A stretch of 64,000 nt of DNA, taken from positions 60,043 to 124,042 of the forward strand of contig NZ_BAFV01000072.1 of assembly GCF_000308515.1 (NCBI RefSeq). The letters are read 5' to 3'. This DNA is from Nocardia carnea NBRC 14403 (GTDB taxonomy: Bacteria > Actinomycetota > Actinomycetes > Mycobacteriales > Mycobacteriaceae). A program made the translations under genes and the position numbers. Position 1 is the first letter of the stretch, and the number at the start of each line of letters is the position of its first letter. Positions 17,900 to 26,726 of the stretch are shown here, piece by piece. The notes under the pieces are model-generated. The model was not told the origin of the DNA, searched no databases, and worked only from the letters and a program-made list of their open reading frames with translations.

Positions 17900-19192
17900 T
17901 CAGCGCTCCAGAATGGCGACCACGCCCTGCCCGCCCGCAGCGCAGATGGAGATCAGCGCCCGACCGGAGCCCTTCTCGGCCAGCATCTTGGCCGTCTGGG
18001 CGACGATCCGCCCACCGGTGGCCGCGAACGGATGCCCGGCTGCCAGGGAGGACCCGTTGACGTTCAGCTTGGTCCGGTCGATCGGGCCGAGGGCACCGTC
18101 GAGACCCAGCCGCTCCTTGCAGTACTGATCCGATTCCCACGCCTGCAGGGTGGCCAGCACCACCGACGCGAAGGCTTCGTGGATCTCGTAGTAGTCGAAA
18201 TCCTGCAAGGTGAGGCCGTTGCGGGCCAGCATGCGGGGCACCGCGTAGGTCGGGGCCATCAGCAGGCCGTCGGGGCCGTGGATGTAATCGACGGCCGCGA
18301 CTTCGCTGTCCACCAGATGTGCCAGTACCGGCAGGCGGCGTTCGGCGGCCCATTCGTCGCTGGACAGCAGTACCGCCGAGGCGCCGTCGGTGAGTGGTGT
18401 GGAGTTACCGGCCGTCATGGTGGCGTCGCCGAGTTTCACGCCGAAGACCGGTTTCAGGGTGGCCAGTTTCTCGACCGAGGAGTTGGGGCGCAGATTGTCG
18501 TCGCGGGTGAGCCCGAGGAAAGGCGTCACCAGATCGTCGAAGAATCCGCGCTCGTAGGCGGCGGCCATGTTCTTGTGCGACAGGTAGGCCAGTTCGTCCT
18601 GCGCCTCGCGGGCGATACCGAATTCCTTGGCGGTGACCGCCGCGTGTTCGCCCATGGACATCCCGGTGCGCGGTTCGGCATTACGCGGGATCTCGATACC
18701 GACCATGCCGGGCCGCAGCTGACCCACCAGCTTGAGCCGGTCGGCGTTGGTGCGGGCGCGGTTGATGTTCAGCATCCATTCGCGCATCCGCTCGCTCACG
18801 CCGATCGGCGCATCGGAGGTGGTATCGGTTCCGCCGCCGATACCGGCCTCGATCCGGCCGGCCGCGATGGCGTCGCCGACGGTGACCACGGCCTGCAGGC
18901 CGGTGCCGCAGGCCAGCTGCAGATCGTGGGCGGGGGTGTAGGGGCTCAGCGTGCTGCCGAGCACGCTCTCCCGGATCATGCCGTGTTCGCCGACCCGTTT
19001 GAGGACGGCACCGCCGGCGACCATGCCCAGGCGTTCGCCCTGCAGGCCGAAACGGCTCACCAGACCGTCCAGGGTCGCGGTGAACATGTCCTGGTTGGAG
19101 GCGTGCGCGTAGGCCTTGTCGGAGCGGGCGAACGGGATGCGGTTGCCGCCGACGATGGCGACCGGACGGGTCGAACGGGGTGTGGTGGTCAC
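17900..19192 (-). CDS. fadA2: Acetyl-CoA C-acyltransferase FadA2
   Basis: A 430-residue thiolase homologous to mycobacterial FadA2 (Rv0243). The nucleophilic Cys95 lies in LQLACGTGLQAV. The His of the second motif is in YYEIHEAFASVVLATLQAWE and the third, general-base Cys is in LISICAAGGQGVV. The NVNGSSLAAGHPFAATGGR block is also typical. It cleaves 3-ketoacyl-CoA to acetyl-CoA and a shortened acyl-CoA. The GTG start gives the family N-terminus. The gene is divergent from fabG4-htdX, and a consensus-like promoter with a built-in palindromic operator lies 100 bases upstream, so the three genes are probably co-regulated. Confidence 0.94.
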   Translation of the reverse strand: MTTTPRSTRPVAIVGGNRIPFARSDKAYAHASNQDMFTATLDGLVSRFGLQGERLGMVAGGAVLKRVGEHGMIRESVLGSTLSPYTPAHDLQLACGTGLQAVVTVGDAIAAGRIEAGIGGGTDTTSDAPIGVSERMREWMLNINRARTNADRLKLVGQLRPGMVGIEIPRNAEPRTGMSMGEHAAVTAKEFGIAREAQDELAYLSHKNMAAAYERGFFDDLVTPFLGLTRDDNLRPNSSVEKLATLKPVFGVKLGDATMTAGNSTPLTDGASAVLLSSDEWAAERRLPVLAHLVDSEVAAVDYIHGPDGLLMAPTYAVPRMLARNGLTLQDFDYYEIHEAFASVVLATLQAWESDQYCKERLGLDGALGPIDRTKLNVNGSSLAAGHPFAATGGRIVAQTAKMLAEKGSGRALISICAAGGQGVVAILER

Positions 19193-19294
19193 TCGGGTCT
19201 CCCAGGTTGTCGAGTTGGCGAGATGGTCGGGTGTTTCCGGCTCCGGATCCGCGGTACCCGGCCGCGGCGGCCGACGCCCGCCCGCGATCGGTTT

Positions 19295-19323
19295 ACGATA
19301 AACTTACTCCGGAGTAAGTTCAA
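19295..19323 (-). promoter_or_regulatory. fadA2 promoter with 20-base palindromic operator in the spacer
   Basis: On the minus strand, TTGAAC (bases 19318-19323) and TATCGT (19295-19300) are 17 bases apart and look like -35 and -10 boxes. The perfect palindrome AACTTACTCCGGAGTAAGTT (19301-19320) fills that spacer. A bound repressor would block RNA polymerase and may also act on the divergent fabG4 promoter. A 16-of-20 match lies upstream of the TetR gene at 26548-26567. Confidence 0.75.
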
Positions 19324-19475
19324 TGTCGACACCGCCTCCGGCGACTGTGCGCCGGCTAACCTGCCGACCCCGCTCCCGCGGGCGAAGCGCAGTTCGGGCA
19401 GCAACGGCGCCGGTGCGGCGGTACCGGTGCACGACCGGTACCGACACCACTCGAGCAACAGAAAAGGTGGGAACA

Positions 19476-20834
19476 GTGGCAGCCAAGAGCAAGGGCGCAC
19501 CCAACCTCTACGGATCGTTCGTCAACTCCGCGCCCGGCGGGTTCCTCGCGAACAAGCTGGGCCTGCCGAAGCCGGAGAAACTACGGCGCTACGCCGCCGG
19601 CGAACCCGCACTGCCCGGCCCGGTACTGCTGGGCGGTAAGGGCCGCGTGGCCGAACCGCTGCGCGCGCTGCTGGCCGGCGACTACACCTTCGCCGATGCA
19701 CCGGCCGCCGGCACCAAGTACGGCGCGCTGGTCTTCGACGCCACCGGCATCGGCAGCATCGAGGATCTTTCGCAGCTCTACCAGTTCTTCCAGCCGGCCA
19801 TGCGCAGTATCGCGCCGTCGGGCCGGGTGCTGGTCATCGGCACCACCCCGGAACTCGCCGGATCGGTCGAGGGCCAGATCGCCCAGCGGGCGCTGGAGGG
19901 CTTCACCCGTTCGGTCGGTAAGGAACTGCTGCGCGGCGCCACCTCGCAGCTGGTGTACCTGCACCCCGAAGCCTCCCCGGCGGCCACCGGGCTGGCCTCG
20001 ACGCTGCGCTTCGTCCTTTCGGCCAAATCGGCGTTCGTGGACGCGCAGGTGATCCGGGTCGGCAAGGACGATTCGACCGCACCCGCCGATTGGGACCGCC
20101 CGCTCGACGGGAAGGTCGCCGTGGTCACCGGCGCGGCGCGCGGTATCGGCGCCACCATCGCCGAGGTCTTCGCCCGGGACGGCGCGACCGTGATCGTCGC
20201 CGATATCCCCGCCGCGGGCGAGGCGCTGGCGGAAACGGCGAACAAGGTCGGCGGTACCGCGCTGGCACTCGACGTGACCGCCGCGGACGCGGCCGAGCGG
20301 CTCGCCGAATTCGCCACCGAACGTTTCGGCGGTATCGACATCATCGTGCACAATGCCGGGATCACCCGCGACAAACTGCTCGCGAACATGGACGAGGGCC
20401 GCTGGAACGCGGTGCTGAACGTGAACCTCGCCGCCCCGCACCGAATCACCGAGGGACTGGTGTCCTCGGGCGCTCTGAAGGCGGGCGGCCGCGTGATCGA
20501 CGTATCCTCCATCGCGGGTATCGCCGGAAATCGCGGGCAGACCAACTACGGCGCCTCCAAGGCCGGTGTCATCGGTATGGTGAACGCCGAGGCGCCCGCG
20601 CTGGCCGAGAAGAACATCACCATCAACGCCGTGGCGCCCGGATTCATCGAAACCGCCATGACCGCCGCGATCCCGCTGGCGACCCGTGAGGGCGGCCGGC
20701 TGATGGCCTCGCTCAACCAGGGTGGGCAGACCGTGGACGTCGCCGAAACCGTCGCCTTCTTCGCGAGCCCGGCGTCCAATGCGGTGAACGGCAATATCGT
20801 CCGCGTCTGCGGCCAGAGCATGATCGGCGCGTGA
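19476..20834 (+). CDS. fabG4: 3-oxoacyl-reductase FabG4 (high-molecular-weight SDR)
   Basis: A 452-residue protein matching mycobacterial FabG4 (Rv0242c, about 454 residues). GTG at 19476 gives the family N-terminus; longer in-frame starts run through the operator region. Residues 1-205 form a degenerate flavodoxin-like N-terminal domain. The catalytic short-chain-dehydrogenase domain follows, with cofactor motif TGAARGIGATIAEV (about residue 217 on), NAGIT, a Ser-Ser pair near 344-345, Tyr358 and Lys362 (NYGASKAG). It should reduce 3-ketoacyl-CoA, with NADH preference known for FabG4. Its TGA shares one base with the htdX ATG, so translation is coupled. Confidence 0.93.
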   Translation: MAAKSKGAPNLYGSFVNSAPGGFLANKLGLPKPEKLRRYAAGEPALPGPVLLGGKGRVAEPLRALLAGDYTFADAPAAGTKYGALVFDATGIGSIEDLSQLYQFFQPAMRSIAPSGRVLVIGTTPELAGSVEGQIAQRALEGFTRSVGKELLRGATSQLVYLHPEASPAATGLASTLRFVLSAKSAFVDAQVIRVGKDDSTAPADWDRPLDGKVAVVTGAARGIGATIAEVFARDGATVIVADIPAAGEALAETANKVGGTALALDVTAADAAERLAEFATERFGGIDIIVHNAGITRDKLLANMDEGRWNAVLNVNLAAPHRITEGLVSSGALKAGGRVIDVSSIAGIAGNRGQTNYGASKAGVIGMVNAEAPALAEKNITINAVAPGFIETAMTAAIPLATREGGRLMASLNQGGQTVDVAETVAFFASPASNAVNGNIVRVCGQSMIGA

Positions 20835-21700
20835 TGACCGAGACCATCACCCTCGACGCACCCCCGAAGAACGGCAGTCTCTATGTGAAGGCTGCCCTGG
20901 GAGCGGTTCCGCTGCCGTTCGTATCCGGCCGGGCGCCGGCCATCCCGGACCGCGAGGTCCGGCTCGAGGGCCTGCGGGTGGATCCGGAACATCTGGCCGC
21001 GTACTGCCGCGCCACCGGGTTGCGGTTCGGCGACAAACTGCCGCTGACCTATCCGTTCGTCATCACCTTCCCGATGGTGATGAAAATGATCGTGCAACGC
21101 GATTTCCCGTTCGTCGCGGTGGGCGCCGTCCACGCGGAGAACCTGATCGAACGCACCCGCGATATCTCGGTCGGCGAACCGCTCGATATCACCGCGCATA
21201 TCGAGAACCTGCGCGAACACCCCAAGGGTCTGCTGGTGGATGCGATCAGCGAGATCCGGGTCGGGCGGGAACTGGTGTGGCGGCAGGTGACCACCTTGCT
21301 GCATCAGCAGAAGACCTCGCTGTCGGGCGGCCCGAAACCCGAACCCAAACCGGAAGAGGTCCCACCGCCGCCGCTGCGGACCCTGAAGGTCGACCAGTCG
21401 ACGATCACCCGCTACGCGAACGCGTCCGGCGACCAGAACCCCATCCATACCTCGGCATTGGGTGCCAAGGCGTTCGGTTTCCCGCGGGCAATCGCCCACG
21501 GGATGTGGTCGGCGGCGGCCATCCTGGCCACGCTGGAGGGCCGGATTCCCGGTGCGGTGTCCTACGCGGTGAAGTTCGGTAAACCGATTCTGCTGCCCTC
21601 GACCGTGAACGTGTACGCGGATCAGGTCGCCGACAGCTGGGAACTCGCCCTGCGGCATCCGAAAAAGGGCTACCCCCACCTCACCGCCACTCTGCACTGA
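20834..21700 (+). CDS. htdX: (3R)-hydroxyacyl dehydratase HtdX (MaoC-type)
   Basis: A 288-residue double hot-dog dehydratase, the counterpart of mycobacterial HtdX (Rv0241c). The hydratase-2 motif in the C-terminal half is YANASGDQNPIHTS followed by AIAHGMW, with catalytic Asp200 and His205. The N-terminal half is a degenerate hot-dog that should shape the acyl-chain tunnel. It dehydrates (3R)-hydroxyacyl-CoA/ACP and works with FabG4. The ATG overlaps the fabG4 TGA by one base; a GTG one codon earlier is possible. A 16-base-pair stem-loop follows 25 bases after the stop. Confidence 0.9.
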   Translation: MTETITLDAPPKNGSLYVKAALGAVPLPFVSGRAPAIPDREVRLEGLRVDPEHLAAYCRATGLRFGDKLPLTYPFVITFPMVMKMIVQRDFPFVAVGAVHAENLIERTRDISVGEPLDITAHIENLREHPKGLLVDAISEIRVGRELVWRQVTTLLHQQKTSLSGGPKPEPKPEEVPPPPLRTLKVDQSTITRYANASGDQNPIHTSALGAKAFGFPRAIAHGMWSAAAILATLEGRIPGAVSYAVKFGKPILLPSTVNVYADQVADSWELALRHPKKGYPHLTATLH

Positions 21701-21725
21701 ACCGGCGCATCCCGGCGAACAGGCA

Positions 21726-21763
21726 CAGAATCCCGCTCCCGTAGCCCCGGGAGCGGGATTCTG
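21726..21763. terminator. Stem-loop after htdX
   Basis: Arms CAGAATCCCGCTCCCG and CGGGAGCGGGATTCTG form a perfect 16-base-pair stem with a TAGCCC loop. The T-run is poor (TCGTTC). It probably terminates the fabG4-htdX transcript. Confidence 0.7.
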
Positions 21764-21903
21764 TCGTTCGGTCGATGAGAGGTACGCGATGCCGGCGGGC
21801 CCTGTCCAAGGACCTCGGCTGGTATCTGTCCCGGGGCGGGATCGCGTCGTTCCGGGTGATCGAAGTGCACACTGCCGTCGACACAGCTTCGTCCAGCTAC
21901 CGA

Positions 21904-21938
21904 AAAAGCTCCCCGGACCACAGGTCCGGGGAGCTTTT
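21904..21938. terminator. Bidirectional terminator between htdX and the DUF3068 gene
   Basis: AAAAGCTCCCCGGACC pairs perfectly with GGTCCGGGGAGCTTTT around an ACA loop. The A-tract and T-tract at the ends make it an intrinsic terminator on both strands. It serves the DUF3068 gene ending at 21975 and backs up the htdX hairpin. Confidence 0.88.
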
Positions 21939-21974
21939 CGTCGACTCTGTTCGGGCGACCGTTTCAGCCGAGGG

Positions 21975-23153
21975 TCAGAGATCCTTCGGCATCTTGATGG
22001 TCTCCGTCGGTGCGTCCGCACCACTGCTACGCGGCAGGGTGGTGGTCGGCGCATCCGAGCCGGCGGGAGCCGGAGCCGGGCCGCCGGGACGGCTACCCGA
22101 GGGGCCACCGGCACGGGCCGGGCGGCCGGAACCGCCGCCCATGACGCCGAGCAGGATGCCGGCGATCAGCGCGATGACGCCGAGGACACCGAGGACGATC
22201 GGCAGGATACGGCCGAACAGCGAGAGCTGGTCGATATTGTCCTTCGCGATCGCGAGCTGGGCTTCGACGGTATCGGTGTCGAACACCAGATGCGATTTGA
22301 GCGCGGGCACCTCGGGCTTGTCGGCGGAGCGCGCGTAGAAGATGTTGAGCTGCTCGCCGCCCTTGACGACGGTGCCGGTCTGCGGCTCGACCCACAGATC
22401 GCGGACGTTGCTGTAGAAGCGCGACATGGTGATCGGCTCATCGCCGCCCTCGAGGCCCCACTTCGCGGCCGGCAGGCTCAGCTTGTTGGTGGGCAGGTTG
22501 GAGACCTTGGACAGATCGGTCGGCGGGACGTTCTGCCGGAAGTGGTAGACCGTGGTGCCGTTGATCTCGGTCTCTTCCACGAACTCCATATCGGTGCTGG
22601 TCTCGGCATAGACGTCGAAGTACGGGTAGGTCTTCTTCTCGGTGCCGATCGGGAACCGGTACTGCAGGCCGGTGCGGTGGACCGGTTCGGCGATACTCTC
22701 GCCCTTGCTGTTGGTTGCCATCGCGATCGACCCGTTGGGATCGGTGGACACCGGCTCACCGGTCTTGCGATCGATGGTGACGCGGTCGACGTAGGCCGAC
22801 AGCACACCGGTATCGCCCCGCTTGTCGATCCGGCGCAAGGTGTTACCGGCCTGGATCGTCATCTGATCGGCATCGGAGGGGTCTTCGATGGTGAGGAAAC
22901 GCTGGGAGACGAGCGGAACGTTCTCGTTGACCTCGGCGCTGCGCCCTTCTTCGGTCAGCGAAGTCGAGTCCAGGACCAGGCTCTCCTGGTCCGGCTGGTT
23001 GACCGCGACGGTAGTGATCTCGAGATCGAGGGGAGTCTTCGCCATTTTGCCGATGGTGTAGGTAGGGATCATCAGCGCGGCAACGATCAGCAACGCGCCG
23101 AGACCCACGAGCACGCAGGCAACCGTCCTTCTGGTTCCGGCACTCAGTGCCAT
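21975..23153 (-). CDS. DUF3068 membrane-anchored protein (porin PorA-like family)
   Basis: A 392-residue protein. The ATG at 23153 lies seven bases after GAGGAG. An N-terminal transmembrane segment (VACVLVGLGALLIVAALMI, about residues 11-29) and a C-terminal one (ILPIVLGVLGVIALIAGILL, near residue 320) flank a large extracytoplasmic domain with conserved YPYFDVYAET, TVYHFRQNVPP and FYSNVRDLWVEPQTG blocks. A Pro/Gly-rich cytoplasmic tail follows. This layout fits DUF3068, the family of M. tuberculosis Rv0227c; function is not established, though an envelope role is likely. It is divergent from an acyltransferase gene, as I recall for Rv0227c-Rv0228. Confidence 0.88.
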   Translation of the reverse strand: MALSAGTRRTVACVLVGLGALLIVAALMIPTYTIGKMAKTPLDLEITTVAVNQPDQESLVLDSTSLTEEGRSAEVNENVPLVSQRFLTIEDPSDADQMTIQAGNTLRRIDKRGDTGVLSAYVDRVTIDRKTGEPVSTDPNGSIAMATNSKGESIAEPVHRTGLQYRFPIGTEKKTYPYFDVYAETSTDMEFVEETEINGTTVYHFRQNVPPTDLSKVSNLPTNKLSLPAAKWGLEGGDEPITMSRFYSNVRDLWVEPQTGTVVKGGEQLNIFYARSADKPEVPALKSHLVFDTDTVEAQLAIAKDNIDQLSLFGRILPIVLGVLGVIALIAGILLGVMGGGSGRPARAGGPSGSRPGGPAPAPAGSDAPTTTLPRSSGADAPTETIKMPKDL

Positions 23154-23355
23154 GCAATGTCTCCTCGTCGTAGAACACAGGTCGTTCCGCGGGTACAGCG
23201 GGGCGCCGCGGCACTCGTGAGCCCTGACACTAACAGCCACGGCGTTTCGTGGGCATTGGCGAGGCCGGAATCGGACCCAAATCGGCAGGAGTTTAGCGCG
23301 CATTGTGAAATACCGCCTTCCCCACGGCGCGGGCGGACGGGCAGACTGGGAGCCG

Positions 23356-24600
23356 ATGACCACCACCCCGACCACCGAACCCGGAGCTCAGCCCGATATC
23401 GGCCACATCGGACCGGCCGCCGCCGACGGGGCACCGGCCGCTGTCATGGGGGCTTCCGGACCCGGGCCGACCACGGCGCCACCGGCCGCCGCCCAGCAGC
23501 GTTCCTTTCTCCCCGCGCTGGAGGGTATGCGCGGGCTGGCGGCCCTCGGGGTGCTGGTCACCCATGTGGCGTTCCAGACCGGCGCCACCGCGATACCCGT
23601 TCTCGGCCGGCTGCTGGAACGTTTCGATATGGCGGTCGCGGTGTTCTTCGCGCTGTCGGGCTTCCTGCTGTGGCGGCCGCACGCATCGGCGGCCCGCGGT
23701 CTCGGCAACGCCCCCACTCTCGGTTACTACCTGCGCCACCGGGTCGCCCGCATCGTGCCCGCCTATTGGATCGTGGTGTGTGCGGTGCTGATCCTGGTCC
23801 CGGCGGCCGCGGGCACTGCCGGCGTGCAGGTGTGGTTGTCCAACCTGCTGCTCCTGCAGGTTTTCATTCCGCTCACGCTGACCGATGGGCTCACCCAGAT
23901 GTGGAGCCTGTCGGTGGAGGTGGCCTTTTATCTGGTGCTGCCGCTGCTGGCTTGGCTCCTGCACGGCCTGCGCGGACGCACGGCGGCCGCGCGGGTACCG
24001 GCCGTGCTGTTACTCGGTCTGGTGTTCCTGGGCTGGAACTTCATTCCGGTGCCGACCCCGGGCGGCATCCACGCCGACAACTGGCTACCCGCCTACATAC
24101 CGTGGTTCGCCGGCGGCATGCTGCTGGCCGAACTGCTCTGCGACGAGCAGCGGGCGAGATGGCGGCGGATCCTCGGCAATCAGCGGCTGATGTGGGCGAT
24201 CGCCGGCGTGACGTTCGCGCTCTCGGCCACCGACCTCGGCGGGGTCGCCGGGTTGACCCGGGCCGAACCGTGGCAGTACGCGGCCAAAATGGGTCTCGGC
24301 ACGGTGATCGGTTTCGCGCTGCTCGCGCCGCTGGTCCTCGGCCCGGCGGATAAAAGCCGCCGCTGGCTCACCTCGGCCCCCGCGGCAACGGTCGGCCGCT
24401 GGTCCTACGGCATCTTCATCTGGCATCTGGCCGTGCTGTCGGTGATCTTCCCGGTTTTCGGGATCCTGCCCTTCCACGGCGACTTCGTGAAGGTCCTGGT
24501 GCTCACGGCGGCGTTCACGCTGCCGATCGCCGCGGCGAGTCACGCGCTGGTGGAGGAACCCTGCCGGCAGTGGGCCCGGCACTTCGACCGGCGGCGCTGA
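23356..24600 (+). CDS. Acyltransferase 3 family integral membrane protein
   Basis: A 414-residue polytopic protein with about ten transmembrane helices after a Pro/Ala-rich N-terminal tail of some 45 residues. The acyltransferase-3 signature is clear: LPALEGMRGLAALGVLVTHV (the His is catalytic in the family), VFFALSGFLLWRPHA, LRHRVARIVPAYW and MWSLSVEVAFYLVLPLLAW. Such enzymes move acetyl or succinyl groups onto sugars or lipids at the membrane; the acceptor here is unknown. The ATG at 23356 has GGAG only three bases away, so a GTG at 23305 is possible. Homologous position: Rv0228. Its end lies 11 bases from the convergent DUF5685 gene. Confidence 0.86.
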   Translation: MTTTPTTEPGAQPDIGHIGPAAADGAPAAVMGASGPGPTTAPPAAAQQRSFLPALEGMRGLAALGVLVTHVAFQTGATAIPVLGRLLERFDMAVAVFFALSGFLLWRPHASAARGLGNAPTLGYYLRHRVARIVPAYWIVVCAVLILVPAAAGTAGVQVWLSNLLLLQVFIPLTLTDGLTQMWSLSVEVAFYLVLPLLAWLLHGLRGRTAAARVPAVLLLGLVFLGWNFIPVPTPGGIHADNWLPAYIPWFAGGMLLAELLCDEQRARWRRILGNQRLMWAIAGVTFALSATDLGGVAGLTRAEPWQYAAKMGLGTVIGFALLAPLVLGPADKSRRWLTSAPAATVGRWSYGIFIWHLAVLSVIFPVFGILPFHGDFVKVLVLTAAFTLPIAAASHALVEEPCRQWARHFDRRR

Positions 24601-24611
24601 GTTCCGCCGGG

Positions 24612-25793
24612 TCAGCAGGAGCAGTCGCAGCACTCACAGCAGCAGCCGTCGCCACCGCCGCAACGACCGCAATCCCGGCAGCAGCCGGCACAGTCACAGC
24701 AGCTACCGCAATCACACCCCCGGGAAGCCCAGGACTTCCGCCGTTCACCATTGCAGGGATTGGTGTGGTCGGCGCAGCACGCGTAGCCGGTGCAGTACTG
24801 AGTGAGCAGCAACTGGATCGCCTCGCCGGCGCCGGGACGCCGAGGTGGCGCGGAAGCATCGTGTTCGAGAGAGTTACACGCTCCCGCGGTATCGCCGGCG
24901 GATGCGCCGACCGGAGTGGCGACGGCGGCTCCGAGGCGGCGCACGGCCGCGGCCAGCGGGTCCAGTAGCGCCCAGCGCAGTGCGGGCACTCTGGTCAGTC
25001 CCGCAGAGCGCAGCGATTCACGTAGTGCACGGTCCGATTCGCGGACCAGGTCGTAGGCCTCTGCGGGTGGGGTCGCGGTGGCGGCCAGCGGGTTGAACCG
25101 GTGCGCGGCGGCGTCGGCGGTGTAGTCGGTGAGGGCGTCGGTGAGATGGGCGATCCGGCCGAACTCCGCACCCGCCGCGCGCAGCGGCTCGGTATTGTCC
25201 GGGCGGCCGGCCAGTACAGCTGTATGAGCGAAGAATTCCGCGGCACAGCGCCGGCTGGCCACGGTCAGTTCGTCCAGGTCGAGGGTATCGAACGGGCCGG
25301 ATGCGGCGGCGATCCGTTTCTCGGTACCCGCCTGCGCCTCGATCGCCGCGACCAGCGGCTCGATATCCAGGCCGATCCCCGCGGCATGCGCGTTTGCACC
25401 GGCCGACCAGCCGGTCGCGATGCGGCGCATCGGCCGGTGCAGCCGGACCCGGAGATCACCATCGACGATATGGTCACCCACCTTGGCCGAGCCCAGCAGC
25501 AGCGATGCCGTAGCGGCGAGCCGGACCGGGGCCGAAGTACCGACCGGTACCCGTGCCGTCCGCATTCCGCGTAGCGGACAAGGACCTGCGGTGCGCCGGG
25601 GTGCCGGGATTTCGGCCTGCGCTTCGGTCAGCAGACTCAGCACTATCGCATCGGTATTGGTGGCGGCCCGGGCGATCTGTCCACCACCGTCGCGCAGCCC
25701 CAGGCACAGACCACACATATGGGACTGCCAAAGACCTGGATCGATACCGTACTTCGCTGCGCCGTGCCGGCACGGCCGCAATAACCCGAACAC
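24612..25793 (-). CDS. DUF5685-like protein with cysteine-rich C-terminus
   Basis: A 393-residue protein. GTG at 25793 is five bases after GGAGG and gives MFGLLRPCRHG, the usual family start. An N-terminal Cys cluster (LRPCRHG, SHMCGLCLGLRD) precedes an alpha-helical region of about 270 residues. The last 60 residues contain about twenty cysteines in patterns such as CDCGSCC, GCCRDCGRC and GCCCECCDCSC. That looks like a metal-binding or metallothionein-like tail. Related actinobacterial DUF5685 proteins are uncharacterised. A zinc, copper or iron-sulfur role is inference only. It is followed convergently by the acyltransferase gene. Confidence 0.8.
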   Translation of the reverse strand: MFGLLRPCRHGAAKYGIDPGLWQSHMCGLCLGLRDGGGQIARAATNTDAIVLSLLTEAQAEIPAPRRTAGPCPLRGMRTARVPVGTSAPVRLAATASLLLGSAKVGDHIVDGDLRVRLHRPMRRIATGWSAGANAHAAGIGLDIEPLVAAIEAQAGTEKRIAAASGPFDTLDLDELTVASRRCAAEFFAHTAVLAGRPDNTEPLRAAGAEFGRIAHLTDALTDYTADAAAHRFNPLAATATPPAEAYDLVRESDRALRESLRSAGLTRVPALRWALLDPLAAAVRRLGAAVATPVGASAGDTAGACNSLEHDASAPPRRPGAGEAIQLLLTQYCTGYACCADHTNPCNGERRKSWASRGCDCGSCCDCAGCCRDCGRCGGGDGCCCECCDCSC

Positions 25794-25902
25794 CTCGCCC
25801 TCCCCGCGGACGTCGTCCTCCGCAACGACCGCTGACCCGAAATTACGGAGCGCCGGGATCGGCCGCAAGCCGCAGAAAACCACGGCCGCCGGGGAATTCG
25901 GA

Positions 25903-26520
25903 CTAATCGCCCGATTCGGCGGCGGAATCGGGTTTACGGCCGGACAGACCGCGCCAGGCCAGTGCATCCAGTAGATCTACTGCCTCGGCCACATCGATCC
26001 CGCCGCCGGCGACCGTATCGGCGATCGCCTCCCCCGCGCCGATCACGGCGACCGCGACGATATCGAAGTTGGTACCGGGTTCGGCGTGCTTGGCGCTGGA
26101 TTCCAGCAGTTTCGCGGTGAGTTCGATAACCCGCTGGCGGGCGTTCTCGATCTCCGAGGCGAAGGCCTGCTGACCGAGCGCCTGCCGGTAGAGGACCTGC
26201 CAGGAATTGCGGTGGGTATCGACGAAACCGAGGAACCCCTCGAGCGCGGTGCGCAATTGTTCGTGCGGGCTGAGCAGCGGGTTACCGGCCGGGGCGACCG
26301 ACTCCAGGAACCGCATACCCTCGCGCTGGATGCAGGCACGGAACAATTCGTCCTTGGAGCCGTAGTAGAGGTACAGCATCGGTTTGGAGATCTCGGCCTC
26401 GGCGGCGATGGCGTCCATGGAGGTTTCGTGGAAGCCTTTGCGCGAGAAGACTTCGACAGCGGCATCGAGCATCTGCTGCTCGCGCACCGCTCTCGGAAGT
26501 CTTTTCGTACCGCCCGCCAT
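25903..26520 (-). CDS. TetR family transcriptional regulator (Rv0238-like)
   Basis: A 205-residue TetR regulator. The DNA-binding domain is at residues 10-60 (REQQMLDAAVEVFSRKGFHE, MDAIAAEAEISKPMLYLYYG). The rest is a helical ligand-binding domain. The start MAGGTKRLPRAVREQQ recalls M. tuberculosis Rv0238, which lies between lpqI and htdX in that genome. AGGAGA precedes the ATG. An operator-like palindrome lies 28 bases upstream and matches the one in the fadA2/fabG4 promoter at 16 of 20 bases. I infer that it represses itself and the fadA2 and fabG4-htdX genes, probably releasing DNA on binding an acyl-CoA. Confidence 0.88.
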   Translation of the reverse strand: MAGGTKRLPRAVREQQMLDAAVEVFSRKGFHETSMDAIAAEAEISKPMLYLYYGSKDELFRACIQREGMRFLESVAPAGNPLLSPHEQLRTALEGFLGFVDTHRNSWQVLYRQALGQQAFASEIENARQRVIELTAKLLESSAKHAEPGTNFDIVAVAVIGAGEAIADTVAGGGIDVAEAVDLLDALAWRGLSGRKPDSAAESGD

Positions 26521-26547
26521 TACGTCTCCTACCGCATCGAACCCTTT

Positions 26548-26567
26548 ATATTACTCCAAAGTAAGTT
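26548..26567. promoter_or_regulatory. Autoregulatory operator of the TetR gene
   Basis: ATATTACTCCAAAGTAAGTT matches the fadA2/fabG4 operator AACTTACTCCGGAGTAAGTT at 16 of 20 bases; the TTACTCC and AGTAAGTT halves are kept. It is 28 bases before the TetR ATG. Confidence 0.72.
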
Positions 26568-26726
26568 GACCGGGCCCGGAAACCACCCCGGCGGCGCAGG
26601 TGCGCCGCTCGCGGATCGGAGACGGTCCCGGAATTCCGGGCGAAGGTCAGCACTGTACTCGGATAGCGGTCACCGGCGACGCGTACACCGGACAGCGGCG
26701 CGGACCGCGCGACCCTCCCCCGGAAA

